Assembly: GCA_002389905.1 (NCBI GenBank)
Contig: DGRE01000014.1
Span: forward strand, 1-64,000
Direction of reading: 5' to 3'
DNA from: Hungatella sp. UBA4396
GTDB lineage: Bacteria > Bacillota > Clostridia > Lachnospirales > Lachnospiraceae
DNA: 64,000 bases
Position numbers and translations under genes: made by a program. Positions 24,320 through 32,905 of this stretch are shown piece after piece; the first letter of the stretch is position 1, and each line of letters begins with the position of its first letter. A model generated the notes under the pieces. That model was not told where the DNA came from, searched no databases, and saw only the letters and a program-made list of their open reading frames with translations.

Positions 24320-24652
24320 CTACCCCTCTATCTTGTCTTTCAGCTCCTTGATCATCCGGTAAAGATTTAAGACCTCGGCTGCCTGGTCCTTTGCCATCAT
24401 AGCCATGGTAAGGTGGTCCTGGGCGTGTACCAGAATGATGTTCACATCCACCGGATTGCCCTGGGCCTCCTGCTGGATCATGTCAATCTGAGACTGATGG
24501 GCGGCCCGCATCTCCCCCTCTGCCTCCTTTAAGTGCTTTTCTGCCTCTTCAAAATTGAATTCCCTGGCAGCTTCCATTGCCATCATGGAAAATGACTTGG
24601 AATTTCCTGCATTCATAATGAGCTGAAATGCTGATGCATAATTTTCATCCAT
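24320..24652 (-). CDS. celC: PTS lactose/cellobiose-family EIIA
   Basis: A 110-residue helical phosphocarrier passing phosphate from HPr to IIB. The active-site region is LVHAQDHLTMAM with His76 and His80, as in LacF/CelC. Three long helices form the trimeric bundle. First gene of the leftward PTS locus, 15 bases before GH4, preceded by GGGGAGG. Confidence 0.92.
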   Translation of the reverse strand: MDENYASAFQLIMNAGNSKSFSMMAMEAAREFNFEEAEKHLKEAEGEMRAAHQSQIDMIQQEAQGNPVDVNIILVHAQDHLTMAMMAKDQAAEVLNLYRMIKELKDKIEG

Positions 24653-24685
24653 GATATATCCTCCCCTGTATTAAATTTTGCCTAT

Positions 24686-24714
24686 ATACTAGCACAGGCA
24701 TTTTTCTTTTGCAA
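24686..24714 (-). promoter_or_regulatory. Promoter of the celC-GH4 transcript
   Basis: Minus strand: TTGCAA (24709-24714), 17 bases, TAGTAT (24686-24691). No HutC core palindrome is visible next to it, so this unit may be controlled differently from celA. Confidence 0.65.
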
Positions 24715-24818
24715 TAGCCAGAATCTTTAAAATACTGTATACTCTTAACCATAAGGAGGCGGGCTGCTTCCCAGGGAAACTTATCATTTTTTTACAAAAA
24801 CAGATGGAGGAAAGCAAA

Positions 24819-25604
24819 ATGCTGGCTGATTATCATATCCACACCTATTTCAGCGATGATTCGGAATGCACCATGGAGGAAGTGATTTTGCAGGCCCTTT
24901 CTCTGGGGCTTGATGAAATCGCATTTACGGAGCACGTGGATTATGGGGTGAAAACGGATTTAAACTGCGATTACAAAGCGTATTTTGAAGAAGTGAGAAC
25001 CATGCAGGAAAAATACAGAGGAAAGCTGTCCATAAAGGCTGGAATCGAATTCGGAGTCCAGGCCCACACCATCCCCCTCTTTCAGAAGGATTGTGAGGAA
25101 TATCCCTTTGACTTTATTATTTTAAGTAACCATCAGGTCAATAATAAAGAATTCTGGAATTATGAATTTCAGGAAGGAAGAAGCCAGGAGGAGTTTCAGA
25201 GAGCCTACTATGAGGCCATTTATGATGTGGTTCAGAAGTATAAAAGCTATTCGGTCCTGGGCCATTTAGACATGATCAAACGGTACGACACCTACGGCGG
25301 TTATCCCGATGAAAAGATTATGGACATTGTGGAAAAGATACTTCATCAGGTTATTGCCGACGGAAAGGGCATTGAAATCAATACCTCCTGTTTCCGGTAC
25401 GGCTTAAAGGACTTAACCCCTTCCAGGGATATTTTAAAAAAATACCTTCAATTGGGCGGGCGCATCATCACAATCGGCTCCGATTCCCATAAGCTGGATC
25501 ATTTGGGAAACCGCATCGCTGAGGTAAAAGCCATATTAAAGGACATGGGCTTTCAGCAGTTTTGCACCTTTAAAAACAGGAATCCCCATTATCACAACTT
25601 ATAA
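24819..25604 (+). CDS. Histidinol-phosphatase-like PHP-domain hydrolase
   Basis: A 261-residue PHP-fold metallophosphatase of the HisK/HisJ type. The metal-binding DYHIHTYFSDDS N-terminus, FTEHVDYG, SNHQVNN, LGHLDMIKRY and SDSHKLDHLG segments mark the trinuclear site in order. It would remove phosphate from histidinol phosphate, the penultimate histidine step, although some relatives act on other phosphates and no his genes adjoin. The ATG at 24819 has GGAGG at spacing 8; the frame's earlier ATG at 24804 overlaps that ribosome site and is rejected. Confidence 0.82.
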   Translation: MLADYHIHTYFSDDSECTMEEVILQALSLGLDEIAFTEHVDYGVKTDLNCDYKAYFEEVRTMQEKYRGKLSIKAGIEFGVQAHTIPLFQKDCEEYPFDFIILSNHQVNNKEFWNYEFQEGRSQEEFQRAYYEAIYDVVQKYKSYSVLGHLDMIKRYDTYGGYPDEKIMDIVEKILHQVIADGKGIEINTSCFRYGLKDLTPSRDILKKYLQLGGRIITIGSDSHKLDHLGNRIAEVKAILKDMGFQQFCTFKNRNPHYHNL

Positions 25605-25671
25605 TCACAGCCACCAGTAAAACTGGTGGTTTGCTGTGCCCCCTATAAGGGGGTTACTCCGACCTGCACCT

Positions 25672-25746
25672 AAAGGTGCGCTGAAAGGGTTCGCTCTTCG
25701 TACCACATTCTCTCGCTGCCCTTTCGGGCATCTTCAGCGCACCTTT
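25672..25746. repeat. Structured tail inside the IS200 element
   Basis: A 14-bp perfect inverted repeat (25672-25685 with 25733-25746) encloses further small hairpins, including GCCC-TTTC-GGGC, and is followed by TTTTCC on the plus strand. It lies downstream of tnpA and may form a stable RNA on either strand. Confidence 0.55.
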
Positions 25747-25791
25747 TCCTGTTACCCCCTTGGGATCTCCTGCTGTCCCCAATGGGACTAT

Positions 25792-26262
25792 CTACTTTTT
25801 CTTTTTTACTGGTTCCCCTGTAAACGGGTCTATATATTCCGTTATACTCATCTGATCATATAGCAAATCCTCTTGCATTTGATTTTGTATATACTCTTTG
25901 ATCTTCTTTTCGTTCTTTCCTACTGTATCAACATAATATCCTCGACACCAAAATTTTCTGTTTCCATATTTGTATTTCAGATGAGCATGTCTTTCAAATA
26001 TTATCAAAGTACTTTTTGATTTTAGATATCCCATTATTTATGAGATACTATACTTCGGCGGTACACTCAGCAGCAAATGGATGTGATCCGCCATCAATTC
26101 CCCTTCCAATATTTGTATGCCTTTTCTTTCGCATAGCATCTTGATTATCTCTCGTATATCTTCTTTCAAGCTTCCATATATTGCTTTTCTCCTAAATTTT
26201 GGTGCAAAAACTATATGATATTTGCAATTCCAAGATGTATGTGCTAATGTATTCTTATCCAT
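25792..26262 (-). pseudogene. tnpA: IS200-type transposase tnpA, interrupted by an in-frame stop
   Basis: A Y1/HUH transposase of 157 codons broken by one TAA at 26038-26040. The first half carries SWNCKYHIVFAPKFRRKAIYG and the HUH pair in ADHIHLLLSVPP. The second half, in the same frame, carries the catalytic tyrosine region RGYYVDTVG and the usual YIQNQ tail. At the stop position relatives have Gln or Lys (YSIS-x-xMGYLK), so one CAA-to-TAA change explains it. The truncated product lacks the tyrosine and should be inactive unless the stop is read through or the two halves complement. Confidence 0.88.
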
Positions 26263-26268
26263 ATGGAT

Positions 26269-26322
26269 ACCTCCAGTTTTTTATTTGTGGCTTGCGAACC
26301 CACATTTATTATAGCTGGAGGT
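26269..26322 (-). promoter_or_regulatory. Hairpin masking the tnpA ribosome site
   Basis: Minus strand: ACCTCCAG (26315-26322) pairs with CTGGAGGT (26269-26276), which contains the tnpA Shine-Dalgarno GGAGG seven bases before the ATG. An inner TGTGG/CCACA helix adds stability. This matches the known translational repression of IS200 transposase by a 5' hairpin. Confidence 0.7.
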
Positions 26323-26385
26323 TTTTAATAAAACTATAAGTTTTACGCCTTCCCCCTGTATAACAGGGGGTTTTTTTGTCTGTGA

Positions 26386-26426
26386 TACAAAAAGGGAGCC
26401 GCTGCAACGATTCTGTGCAGCGGCTC
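26386..26426 (-). terminator. Terminator of the glutamine synthetase gene
   Basis: Minus strand: 11-bp perfect stem GAGCCGCTGCA with its complement (26396-26426), followed by CCTTTTTG. Confidence 0.8.
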
Positions 26427-26447
26427 TTCCTGTCATGGATTCTTTTA

Positions 26448-28565
26448 TTACACTTCGAAAATCAAATCTCCGTAGCTTGGCATTGGCCATAAATCTTTAT
26501 CTACAATCATTTCCAGCTTATCCACCGGAGTCCGGAGAGCTTTCATAGCAGGAACCACCTGGTCACGGCAGGCAATTGCCTGATCCTTGCCGGCTTCCAT
26601 TGCCGCACACCCTTCTGCTGCATCGATGAGTGCTGCTAAAGCCACCTTGGCATCGGAAAGGTATTCGCTGACCTCAACAAGAAGCTCTTCCTGTACGCTG
26701 GTATCGGCTGCGGAGCAAGCACTCTTTACCTTGCTCAGGGAATCTGCCAGTATGGAAACGTACCGGATCACTGCCGGAATAATCTGCTTTCCAGCCATAT
26801 CGATCATAATTCTGGCTTCGATATTAATGGCCTTGCTGTAAGCCTCATATTCAATCTCAACTCTTGATTCCAGTTCTGCTCTTGTAAACACCTTGAATTC
26901 CTCAAACATATTTATAGAGGCATCTGTGATGAGGGCAGGGATAGCATCTACCATTGTCTTAAGGTGGGGAAGGCCTCTTCTTTCTGCCTCTTCCACCCAT
27001 GCCTCTGCATAGCCGTTGCCGTTGAATATAATTCTTCTGTGTGCGATCAGATTTTCCTTGATCATATCATGGACTGCTGCGTCAAAATTCTCTGCCTTTT
27101 CCAGAATATCTGCTGCTTCCTTAAACGCCTCGGCTGTAATGGTGTTCAAAACAACATTAGGTGAGGAAATGGAATCGGAAGAGCCTACCATACGGAACTC
27201 AAATTTATTTCCTGTAAATGCAAAGGGTGAGGTTCTGTTTCTGTCTGTCGCATCCTTGAACAAATCAGGAAGGGTTCTGACACCTGTCTTTAAGGTGCCT
27301 CCTGACTTGGAGTGGGTGGCCTCTCCAGTGCTGCAAAGCTGATCCACCACATCCTCTAACTGCTCTCCGATGAATATGGAGATGATAGCAGGCGGGGCCT
27401 CATTGGCGCCTAACCGGTGGTCATTTCCTACGTCAGCAGCGGATTCACGGAGCAGCTCCGCATGTTTGTCAACTGCCTTTAAGATGCAGGAAAGCACAAG
27501 CAGGAACTGGATGTTCTCATGAGGAGTCTCACCCGGATTTAACAGATTGATCCCATCATCTGAGGTCAGGGACCAGTTGTTGTGCTTGCCGGAACCGTTG
27601 ACTCCTGCGAAGGGTTTTTCGTGAAGCAGGCAGTTAAGGCCATGGCGGCCTGCCACCTTCTTTAAGGTTTCCATAACAAGCTGGTTGTGGTCAACCGCTA
27701 TGTTGGCCTGCTCGTAAATGGGAGCCAGTTCATGCTGGGCAGGAGCAACTTCGTTGTGCTGGGTCTTGGCAGGAACGCCCAGCTTCCAAAGCTCTTCATT
27801 TACTTCTTTCATGTAAGCCGCAACCCGTTCACGGATGGCTCCGAAGTAATGATCCTCCATCTCCTGTCCCTTAGGCGGTGCCGCACCAAACAAAGTACGT
27901 CCGGCATAGATCAGATCTTTTCTCTGTAAGTATTTTTCATGGTCTACCAGAAAATATTCCTGTTCCGGTCCCACGGAAGGGGTCACTCTCTTTGCCGTGG
28001 TATTTCCGAATAACCTTAAAATTCTCAGTGCCTGCTCATCGACTGCCTCCATGGACCGTAAAAGAGGAGTCTTTTTATCCAGAGCCTCTCCCGTATAGGA
28101 GCAGAAAGCGGTGGGAATGCAAAGGGTCACGCCGATGGCATCTTCTCTTAAAAATGCCGGTGAGGTGCAGTCCCAGGCAGTATAGCCTCTCGCTTCAAAG
28201 GTGGCCCGCAAGCCTCCCGACGGAAAAGAAGAAGCATCAGGCTCTCCCTTTACCAGCTCTTTTCCGGAAAATTCCATGATCACCTTTCCCTCGGCGGTGG
28301 GGGCGGAAATAAAGGAATCGTGCTTTTCAGCAGTGATGCCGGTAAGGGGCTGGAACCAGTGGGTATAGTGGGTAGCTCCCCGCTCAATAGCCCATTCTTT
28401 CATAGCATGGGCAACCGCATCGGCGATGGAAGGGTCTAACTCTGCCCCATCCTCAATGGTCTTTTTTAATTTTTTAAAAACAGTCTTTGGCAGGTGCTGT
28501 CTCATGACGATCTCGTTAAATACATTCTTACCAAATAATTCGGCTACGTTTACAGCTTCGCTCAT
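26448..28565 (-). CDS. glnN: Type III glutamine synthetase
   Basis: A 705-residue GSIII enzyme that condenses ammonia and glutamate with ATP. The length (over 700) and segments such as GVNGSGKHNNWSL, VGPEQEYFLVD, RTSPFAFTGNKFEFR and the N-terminal TGITAEKHDSFI separate it from the 450-residue GSI. The acidic and glycine motifs of the ATP/metal site are present. It is monocistronic with its own terminator. No PII or regulator gene adjoins it. GSIII is common in Bacteroides, clostridia and cyanobacteria. Confidence 0.95.
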   Translation of the reverse strand: MSEAVNVAELFGKNVFNEIVMRQHLPKTVFKKLKKTIEDGAELDPSIADAVAHAMKEWAIERGATHYTHWFQPLTGITAEKHDSFISAPTAEGKVIMEFSGKELVKGEPDASSFPSGGLRATFEARGYTAWDCTSPAFLREDAIGVTLCIPTAFCSYTGEALDKKTPLLRSMEAVDEQALRILRLFGNTTAKRVTPSVGPEQEYFLVDHEKYLQRKDLIYAGRTLFGAAPPKGQEMEDHYFGAIRERVAAYMKEVNEELWKLGVPAKTQHNEVAPAQHELAPIYEQANIAVDHNQLVMETLKKVAGRHGLNCLLHEKPFAGVNGSGKHNNWSLTSDDGINLLNPGETPHENIQFLLVLSCILKAVDKHAELLRESAADVGNDHRLGANEAPPAIISIFIGEQLEDVVDQLCSTGEATHSKSGGTLKTGVRTLPDLFKDATDRNRTSPFAFTGNKFEFRMVGSSDSISSPNVVLNTITAEAFKEAADILEKAENFDAAVHDMIKENLIAHRRIIFNGNGYAEAWVEEAERRGLPHLKTMVDAIPALITDASINMFEEFKVFTRAELESRVEIEYEAYSKAINIEARIMIDMAGKQIIPAVIRYVSILADSLSKVKSACSAADTSVQEELLVEVSEYLSDAKVALAALIDAAEGCAAMEAGKDQAIACRDQVVPAMKALRTPVDKLEMIVDKDLWPMPSYGDLIFEV

Positions 28566-28642
28566 AAATTTTTCATCCTCTCCTACTGATTTCCTTGTGC
28601 TTCTTCTAGTATCCTAAATATCTGAATATGCGCATAAATCAG

Positions 28643-28673
28643 AAAAGGCGTCCTCCCCGATAAGGAGAACGCC
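28643..28673 (-). terminator. Terminator of the aldolase gene
   Basis: Minus strand: GGCGTTCTCC, 7-base loop, GGAGGACGCC followed by TTTTC; it lies about 75 bases after the fba stop. Confidence 0.75.
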
Positions 28674-28748
28674 ATCGTTCTTAATTAAAATAAATCATTT
28701 TTCAGAAAAAATCAAGTCTTTTTTTCGAAACTTTTATAAGCGGTGTTA

Positions 28749-29612
28749 TTAAGCTTTTCCAACGGAACCAAATAATTCCATTTTCTCCCGGACAGTTGCC
28801 TTAATTGCCTCGGTTCCCGGAGCCAAAAGCTTACGGGGATCAAAGCCCTTGCCTTCCAAATCCTTGCCTGCCTCAATATACTTACGGGTAGCAGCTGCAA
28901 AAGTCAGCTGGCACTCTGTGTTTACGTTGATCTTTGCAACACCAAGGCTGATAGCCTTCTTGATCTGATCCTCAGGAATACCTGTTCCGCCGTGAAGAAC
29001 CAGAGGCATGCCGCCTACTTTATCCTTTACTGCAGCCAAAGTCTCAAAGCTTAAGCCAGCCCAGTTTTCCGGATACTTTCCATGGATGTTGCCGATTCCG
29101 GCAGCCAGCATGGTTACGCCTAAGTCAGCGATCTGCTTGCACTCGTCAGGATCTGCACATTCGCCCATACCCACAACGCCGTCTTCCTCGCCGCCGATGG
29201 AGCCTACTTCTGCTTCGATGGAAATTCCCTTTTCTGCACAGACCTTTACAAGCTCTGTAGTCTTCTCCACATTCTCAGCGATAGGATAATGGGAACCGTC
29301 AAACATGATGGAAGAAAATCCTGCTTCAATGCACTTGTAGCAGCCGTCATAGGAGCCGTGATCCAAGTGAAGAGCTACGGGAACTGTAATGTTCAGCTCC
29401 TCAATCATGGCCTTTACCATAGCTGATACGGTCTTATAGCCTGTCATGTATTTGCCTGCGCCTTCGGAAACACCCAGAATGACCGGGGATTTCAATTCTT
29501 CTGCTGTCAGTAAAACTGCTTTCGTCCACTCAAGGTTGTTGATGTTGAACTGTCCAACTGCGTACTGTCCGTCTCTTGCCTTTTCAAGCATGTCCTTTGC
29601 CGAAACTAACAT
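28749..29612 (-). CDS. fba: Class II fructose-1,6-bisphosphate aldolase
   Basis: A 287-residue zinc aldolase of glycolysis, cleaving fructose-1,6-bisphosphate to DHAP and glyceraldehyde-3-phosphate. Zinc and substrate motifs are visible: ALHLDHGSYDGC (His and Asp pair), SIEAEVGSIGGEEDG, IGNIHGKYP and LVLHGGTGIP, then KINVNTECQ. The related tagatose/ketose-bisphosphate aldolases cannot be fully excluded. The ATG at 29612 has GGAGG eight bases upstream; the frame starting at 29627 begins inside that site. Confidence 0.92.
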   Translation of the reverse strand: MLVSAKDMLEKARDGQYAVGQFNINNLEWTKAVLLTAEELKSPVILGVSEGAGKYMTGYKTVSAMVKAMIEELNITVPVALHLDHGSYDGCYKCIEAGFSSIMFDGSHYPIAENVEKTTELVKVCAEKGISIEAEVGSIGGEEDGVVGMGECADPDECKQIADLGVTMLAAGIGNIHGKYPENWAGLSFETLAAVKDKVGGMPLVLHGGTGIPEDQIKKAISLGVAKINVNTECQLTFAAATRKYIEAGKDLEGKGFDPRKLLAPGTEAIKATVREKMELFGSVGKA

Positions 29613-29735
29613 ATCACAAACCTCCATTTACTTTATTTATCTTACTTATCTTACATTCTTTCATTATATACCATTTTGTCCCATTTGGAAAGAATAATTT
29701 TTTCCACATTGTTTAATTTATAACAAAGTTACATT

Positions 29736-29764
29736 TTGCTTTCATCCCAACTTTGTACTATAAT
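29736..29764 (+). promoter_or_regulatory. Promoter of the MATE gene
   Basis: TTGCTT (29736-29741), 17 bases, TATAAT (29759-29764), about 42 bases ahead of the start codon. Confidence 0.65.
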
Positions 29765-29805
29765 GAAATGACAGAAGCTTTAAATACATAACAGGAGATA
29801 TTTTT

Positions 29806-31164
29806 ATGAGCGACAAAATAAGAAAAGAAAAACCGGAACTGTTTTCGGGAAAACAGCTTCAGCAGTTGATTTTCCCCCTGGTCATCGAGCAGATTCTGGC
29901 CGTTTTTATGGGAATGGCAGATACCATTATGGTCGCCTCCAACGGAGAGGCGGCTGTATCAGGCATATCCCTGGTGGATACCTTCAGCCTGCTGCTGATT
30001 GGTCTGTTCGCAGCTATGGCAGCCGGAGGCTCTGTGGTCACGGCTCAATACATCGGCAGAAAGGATGAGGCCAACGTTGCAAAGGCTTCCGGCCAGCTTT
30101 TTCTGGCCATTGGCAGTCTCTCCATCTTTCTAATGACAGTAACCCTTCTTTTTAATTCGTCCATTTTAAGATTGATATACGGAGCCATTGACCCGGAGGT
30201 TATGAAAAATGCGAAAATTTACTTCTACCTTTCGTCTCTTTCCTATCCCTTCCTGGCTTTTTATAACAGTGCGGCAGCACTCTTCCGGTCCAGGGGAAAC
30301 TCAAAGATGCCCATGCAGGTTTCCCTGGTTGCCAATCTCCTGAATATCGCCGGAAATGCGCTGTTTATTTATGGATTCAATATGAGTGTGGCAGGTGCCG
30401 GACTTTCCACTTTGATTTCCAGAATCATGTCGGCATTGACCATATTGTATCTCCTGCGCAGCCGCAGCTTTGTCCCTGTGGAATTTACCTTTCGCCCGGA
30501 TAAGACCATGCTTCACCGCATCCTTTACATCGGCATACCAAACGGTTTGGAAAACAGCATCTTCCAGCTTGGAAAGCTGCTTCTCTCCAGCTTAACTGCC
30601 AGCTTCGGAACCACGGCCATTGCCGCAAATGCCGTTGCCAGTACCGTTGCCAACATGGAAACCATACCGGCCAGTGCCATCGGAATTGCCATGGTGACAG
30701 TGGTCGGTCAGTGTGTTGGTGCCAGAGAGCTGAAGCAGGCCCGCCGTTATATGGGAAAGATGCTGAAAACAGCGTATATCTGGATATTTGTTTTAAACCT
30801 TATCCTTATCCCGCTGTTAAACCCCATCAGCAGCATATTCCGTCTGTCCGGGGAAACCAGTTCTTTAGCAGTAAAACTGATGCTTTACCACAGCATCTGC
30901 TGTATGCTTGTTCATCCCCTGGCCTTCTGCCTGGCTAACGGCTTAAGGGCCGCCAATGACGTCCGCTTCACCATGACGGTTTCCGTCTGTTCCATGTGGA
31001 TCTGCCGGATTGTGCTGGCTTACGTCTTAAGCCTTTACGCAGGCCTTGGCCTTATGGGAATCTGGATCGCTATGACCATTGACTGGCTGGTACGGGCCAT
31101 CTTCTTCGTCACCAGGGTCTTAAATGGAAAATGGTGCCGTTATGCCCACCGAAACATCGGTTAG
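29806..31164 (+). CDS. MATE-family efflux transporter
   Basis: A 452-residue carrier with 12 helices in two homologous halves. It belongs to the MATE exporters that expel cationic drugs or metabolites against Na+ or H+. The typical FPLVIEQILAVFMGMADTIMV first helix, the AAGGSVVTAQYIGRKDE loop and the parallel VTVVGQCVGARELKQAR in the second half are visible. CAGGAG precedes the ATG. It is a single gene, convergent with thrC (12 bases apart). No local regulator indicates a substrate. Confidence 0.92.
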   Translation: MSDKIRKEKPELFSGKQLQQLIFPLVIEQILAVFMGMADTIMVASNGEAAVSGISLVDTFSLLLIGLFAAMAAGGSVVTAQYIGRKDEANVAKASGQLFLAIGSLSIFLMTVTLLFNSSILRLIYGAIDPEVMKNAKIYFYLSSLSYPFLAFYNSAAALFRSRGNSKMPMQVSLVANLLNIAGNALFIYGFNMSVAGAGLSTLISRIMSALTILYLLRSRSFVPVEFTFRPDKTMLHRILYIGIPNGLENSIFQLGKLLLSSLTASFGTTAIAANAVASTVANMETIPASAIGIAMVTVVGQCVGARELKQARRYMGKMLKTAYIWIFVLNLILIPLLNPISSIFRLSGETSSLAVKLMLYHSICCMLVHPLAFCLANGLRAANDVRFTMTVSVCSMWICRIVLAYVLSLYAGLGLMGIWIAMTIDWLVRAIFFVTRVLNGKWCRYAHRNIG

Positions 31165-31175
31165 GCTAAGAAACT

Positions 31176-32660
31176 TCATCCCAGGAAGTTTTCAACTGCT
31201 TCCTTCATCTGATCCGCATGGCATTCTGTATTGTGACATACAGGGGCTGTGCGGATTTCTTCTACTGCCTGGGGAATGGGAACTCCGCAAATTCCTGCTA
31301 AACGGTCGATGACCTGGAATTCATCGCAGGTTTCCTTCTTCCCTTCAATGGCCTCCAGAACATTTCTGGCGAACTTATAGGGGCTGGCAGTGGAGGCAAT
31401 AACATTCTTCGTCTCATCATTTGTCTCTGCTTTATACTGTTCATATACAGCGGCAGCCACTCCTGTATGGGTGTCGATTAAATATCCGGTATCCTCGAAG
31501 ATCTTTTTAATCACAGACTTGGTGGATTCTTCGGAGCTGTAGCCGCCCTTAAAATCTGCCATGAACTGCTTCATTTCACCGGTTACCTCATAGCTTCCCT
31601 TGTCGCCCAGTGACTTCATAAGATCTGCATTGGCCTTTCCGTCGGAACCAGCGCTTAAGTATATCAGACGCTCCAAGTTACTGGAAATCAGAATATCCAT
31701 AGAGGGAGAACTGGTGAGGATGAAGTCTCTGTTCCTGTCATAGACACCTGTCTGGAAGAAGTCATAAAGGACTTTATTATCATTAGATGCGCAGATCAGG
31801 TTCTTAATGGGAAGTCCCATCTGCTTTGCCAGATATGCAGCCAGGATGTTGCCGAAATTACCGGTGGGAACAGTGACGTTGATCTCTTCTCCTTCGGAGA
31901 TCTCTCCGTTTTCAAGAAGCTTTGCATAGGCATAAACGTAGTAGACCACCTGAGGAACAAGTCTTCCAATGTTGATGGAGTTGGCGGAAGACAGCTGATA
32001 ACCTTTTTCATCCAGCTTTTTGGCAAATTCCTTATCACCGAAAATCTTTTTCACCCCTGTCTGGGCATCGTCAAAGTTTCCGTAAATGGCAGCCACATGG
32101 GTGTTATTTCCCTTCTGAGTCACCATCTGAAGCTCCTGGACACGGCTCACTCCATCCTTGGGATAAAATACGATGATCTCCGTACCCTCTACATCAGCAA
32201 AGCCTGCCATAGCTGCCTTTCCCGTATCTCCGGAGGTGGCGGTCAGAATGACGATTTTGTTCTTTACCTGATTTTTCTTTGCAGCCGTTGTCATTAAATG
32301 AGGGAGAATGGAAAGAGCCATATCTTTAAATGCAATGGTGTTTCCATGGTACAGCTCTAAATAATAGGAACCGGCAGCCTTTGATAAGGGTGTGATCTCT
32401 TCTGTGTCAAACTTGCTGTCATAAGCCCGTTCAATGCAGCTTTTCAGCTCTTCTTCTGTGTAATCCGTAAGGAACAGCTTCATAACCTCATAGGCTGTTT
32501 CCTGATATGTCATCTCTGAAAGCTCTTTTAGGGACTTATCAAGTTTTGGAATAAAGGTCGGCATAAACAGTCCCCCATCCTCTGCCAAACCCTTTAAAAT
32601 TGCCTGGGAAGCCGTTACTCCAGCCTCTCCTCCCCTTGTACTCTGATAGGATATTTCCAT
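31176..32660 (-). CDS. thrC: Threonine synthase
   Basis: A 494-residue PLP enzyme converting O-phosphohomoserine to threonine. The YQSTRGGEAGVTASQAILKG N-terminus, the PLP lysine in YHGNTIAFKDMAL (near residue 113), the TATSGDTGKAA phosphate loop and the TGNFGNILAAY segment are all characteristic of the long (yeast/E. coli) class. It is a single gene from a good promoter. The window also carries threonine degradation (tdh-kbl), so synthesis and breakdown coexist. Confidence 0.95.
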   Translation of the reverse strand: MEISYQSTRGGEAGVTASQAILKGLAEDGGLFMPTFIPKLDKSLKELSEMTYQETAYEVMKLFLTDYTEEELKSCIERAYDSKFDTEEITPLSKAAGSYYLELYHGNTIAFKDMALSILPHLMTTAAKKNQVKNKIVILTATSGDTGKAAMAGFADVEGTEIIVFYPKDGVSRVQELQMVTQKGNNTHVAAIYGNFDDAQTGVKKIFGDKEFAKKLDEKGYQLSSANSINIGRLVPQVVYYVYAYAKLLENGEISEGEEINVTVPTGNFGNILAAYLAKQMGLPIKNLICASNDNKVLYDFFQTGVYDRNRDFILTSSPSMDILISSNLERLIYLSAGSDGKANADLMKSLGDKGSYEVTGEMKQFMADFKGGYSSEESTKSVIKKIFEDTGYLIDTHTGVAAAVYEQYKAETNDETKNVIASTASPYKFARNVLEAIEGKKETCDEFQVIDRLAGICGVPIPQAVEEIRTAPVCHNTECHADQMKEAVENFLG

Positions 32661-32708
32661 GGTATATGATTCCTCTCTTATTATTCAATGGTCAAAAACC
32701 TTGCCAGA

Positions 32709-32737
32709 ATTGTAGCATACTTTATCAGATGGTGCAA
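32709..32737 (-). promoter_or_regulatory. thrC promoter
   Basis: Minus strand: TTGCAC (32732-32737), 17 bases, TACAAT (32709-32714). The leader of about 45 bases is too short for a T-box. Confidence 0.7.
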
Positions 32738-32842
32738 GAAAAAAGACGAAAAAGTTTTTATACAGCGTACATATGTTTCTATATCAAGGACATTTCATTT
32801 AAAAAATAGGCTGTTTTCTGCTGGACGCGGACAAACTGATCC

Positions 32843-32871
32843 TTGACTTTACCGTAAAAATCATTTATTAA
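32843..32871 (+). promoter_or_regulatory. sfsA promoter
   Basis: TTGACT (32843-32848), 17 bases, TATTAA (32866-32871), 34 bases before the ATG. Confidence 0.65.
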
Positions 32872-32905
32872 TTAATAAGCTGCAATAGAAAGGATTACAA
32901 AAATC

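Larger units (their letters stand above)
25611..26370 (-). mobile_element. IS200/IS605-family insertion sequence
   Basis: A single-strand transposon of the IS200 type, with limits estimated by its terminal hairpins: CCACCAGT/ACTGGTGG (25611-25629) at one side and CCCCCTGT/ACAGGGGG (26352-26370) at the other. It carries only tnpA (no tnpB), read leftward. Subterminal hairpins and lack of target duplication are as expected of the family. Exact cleavage points cannot be fixed without an empty site. It sits between a PHP phosphatase and glnN and disrupts neither. Confidence 0.8.

Noticed and set aside
31164..31200. A terminator between the MATE and thrC genes
   Set aside because: The only hairpin (AACTTC/GAAGTT) is 6 bp, lies in the thrC coding end and lacks a T-run.
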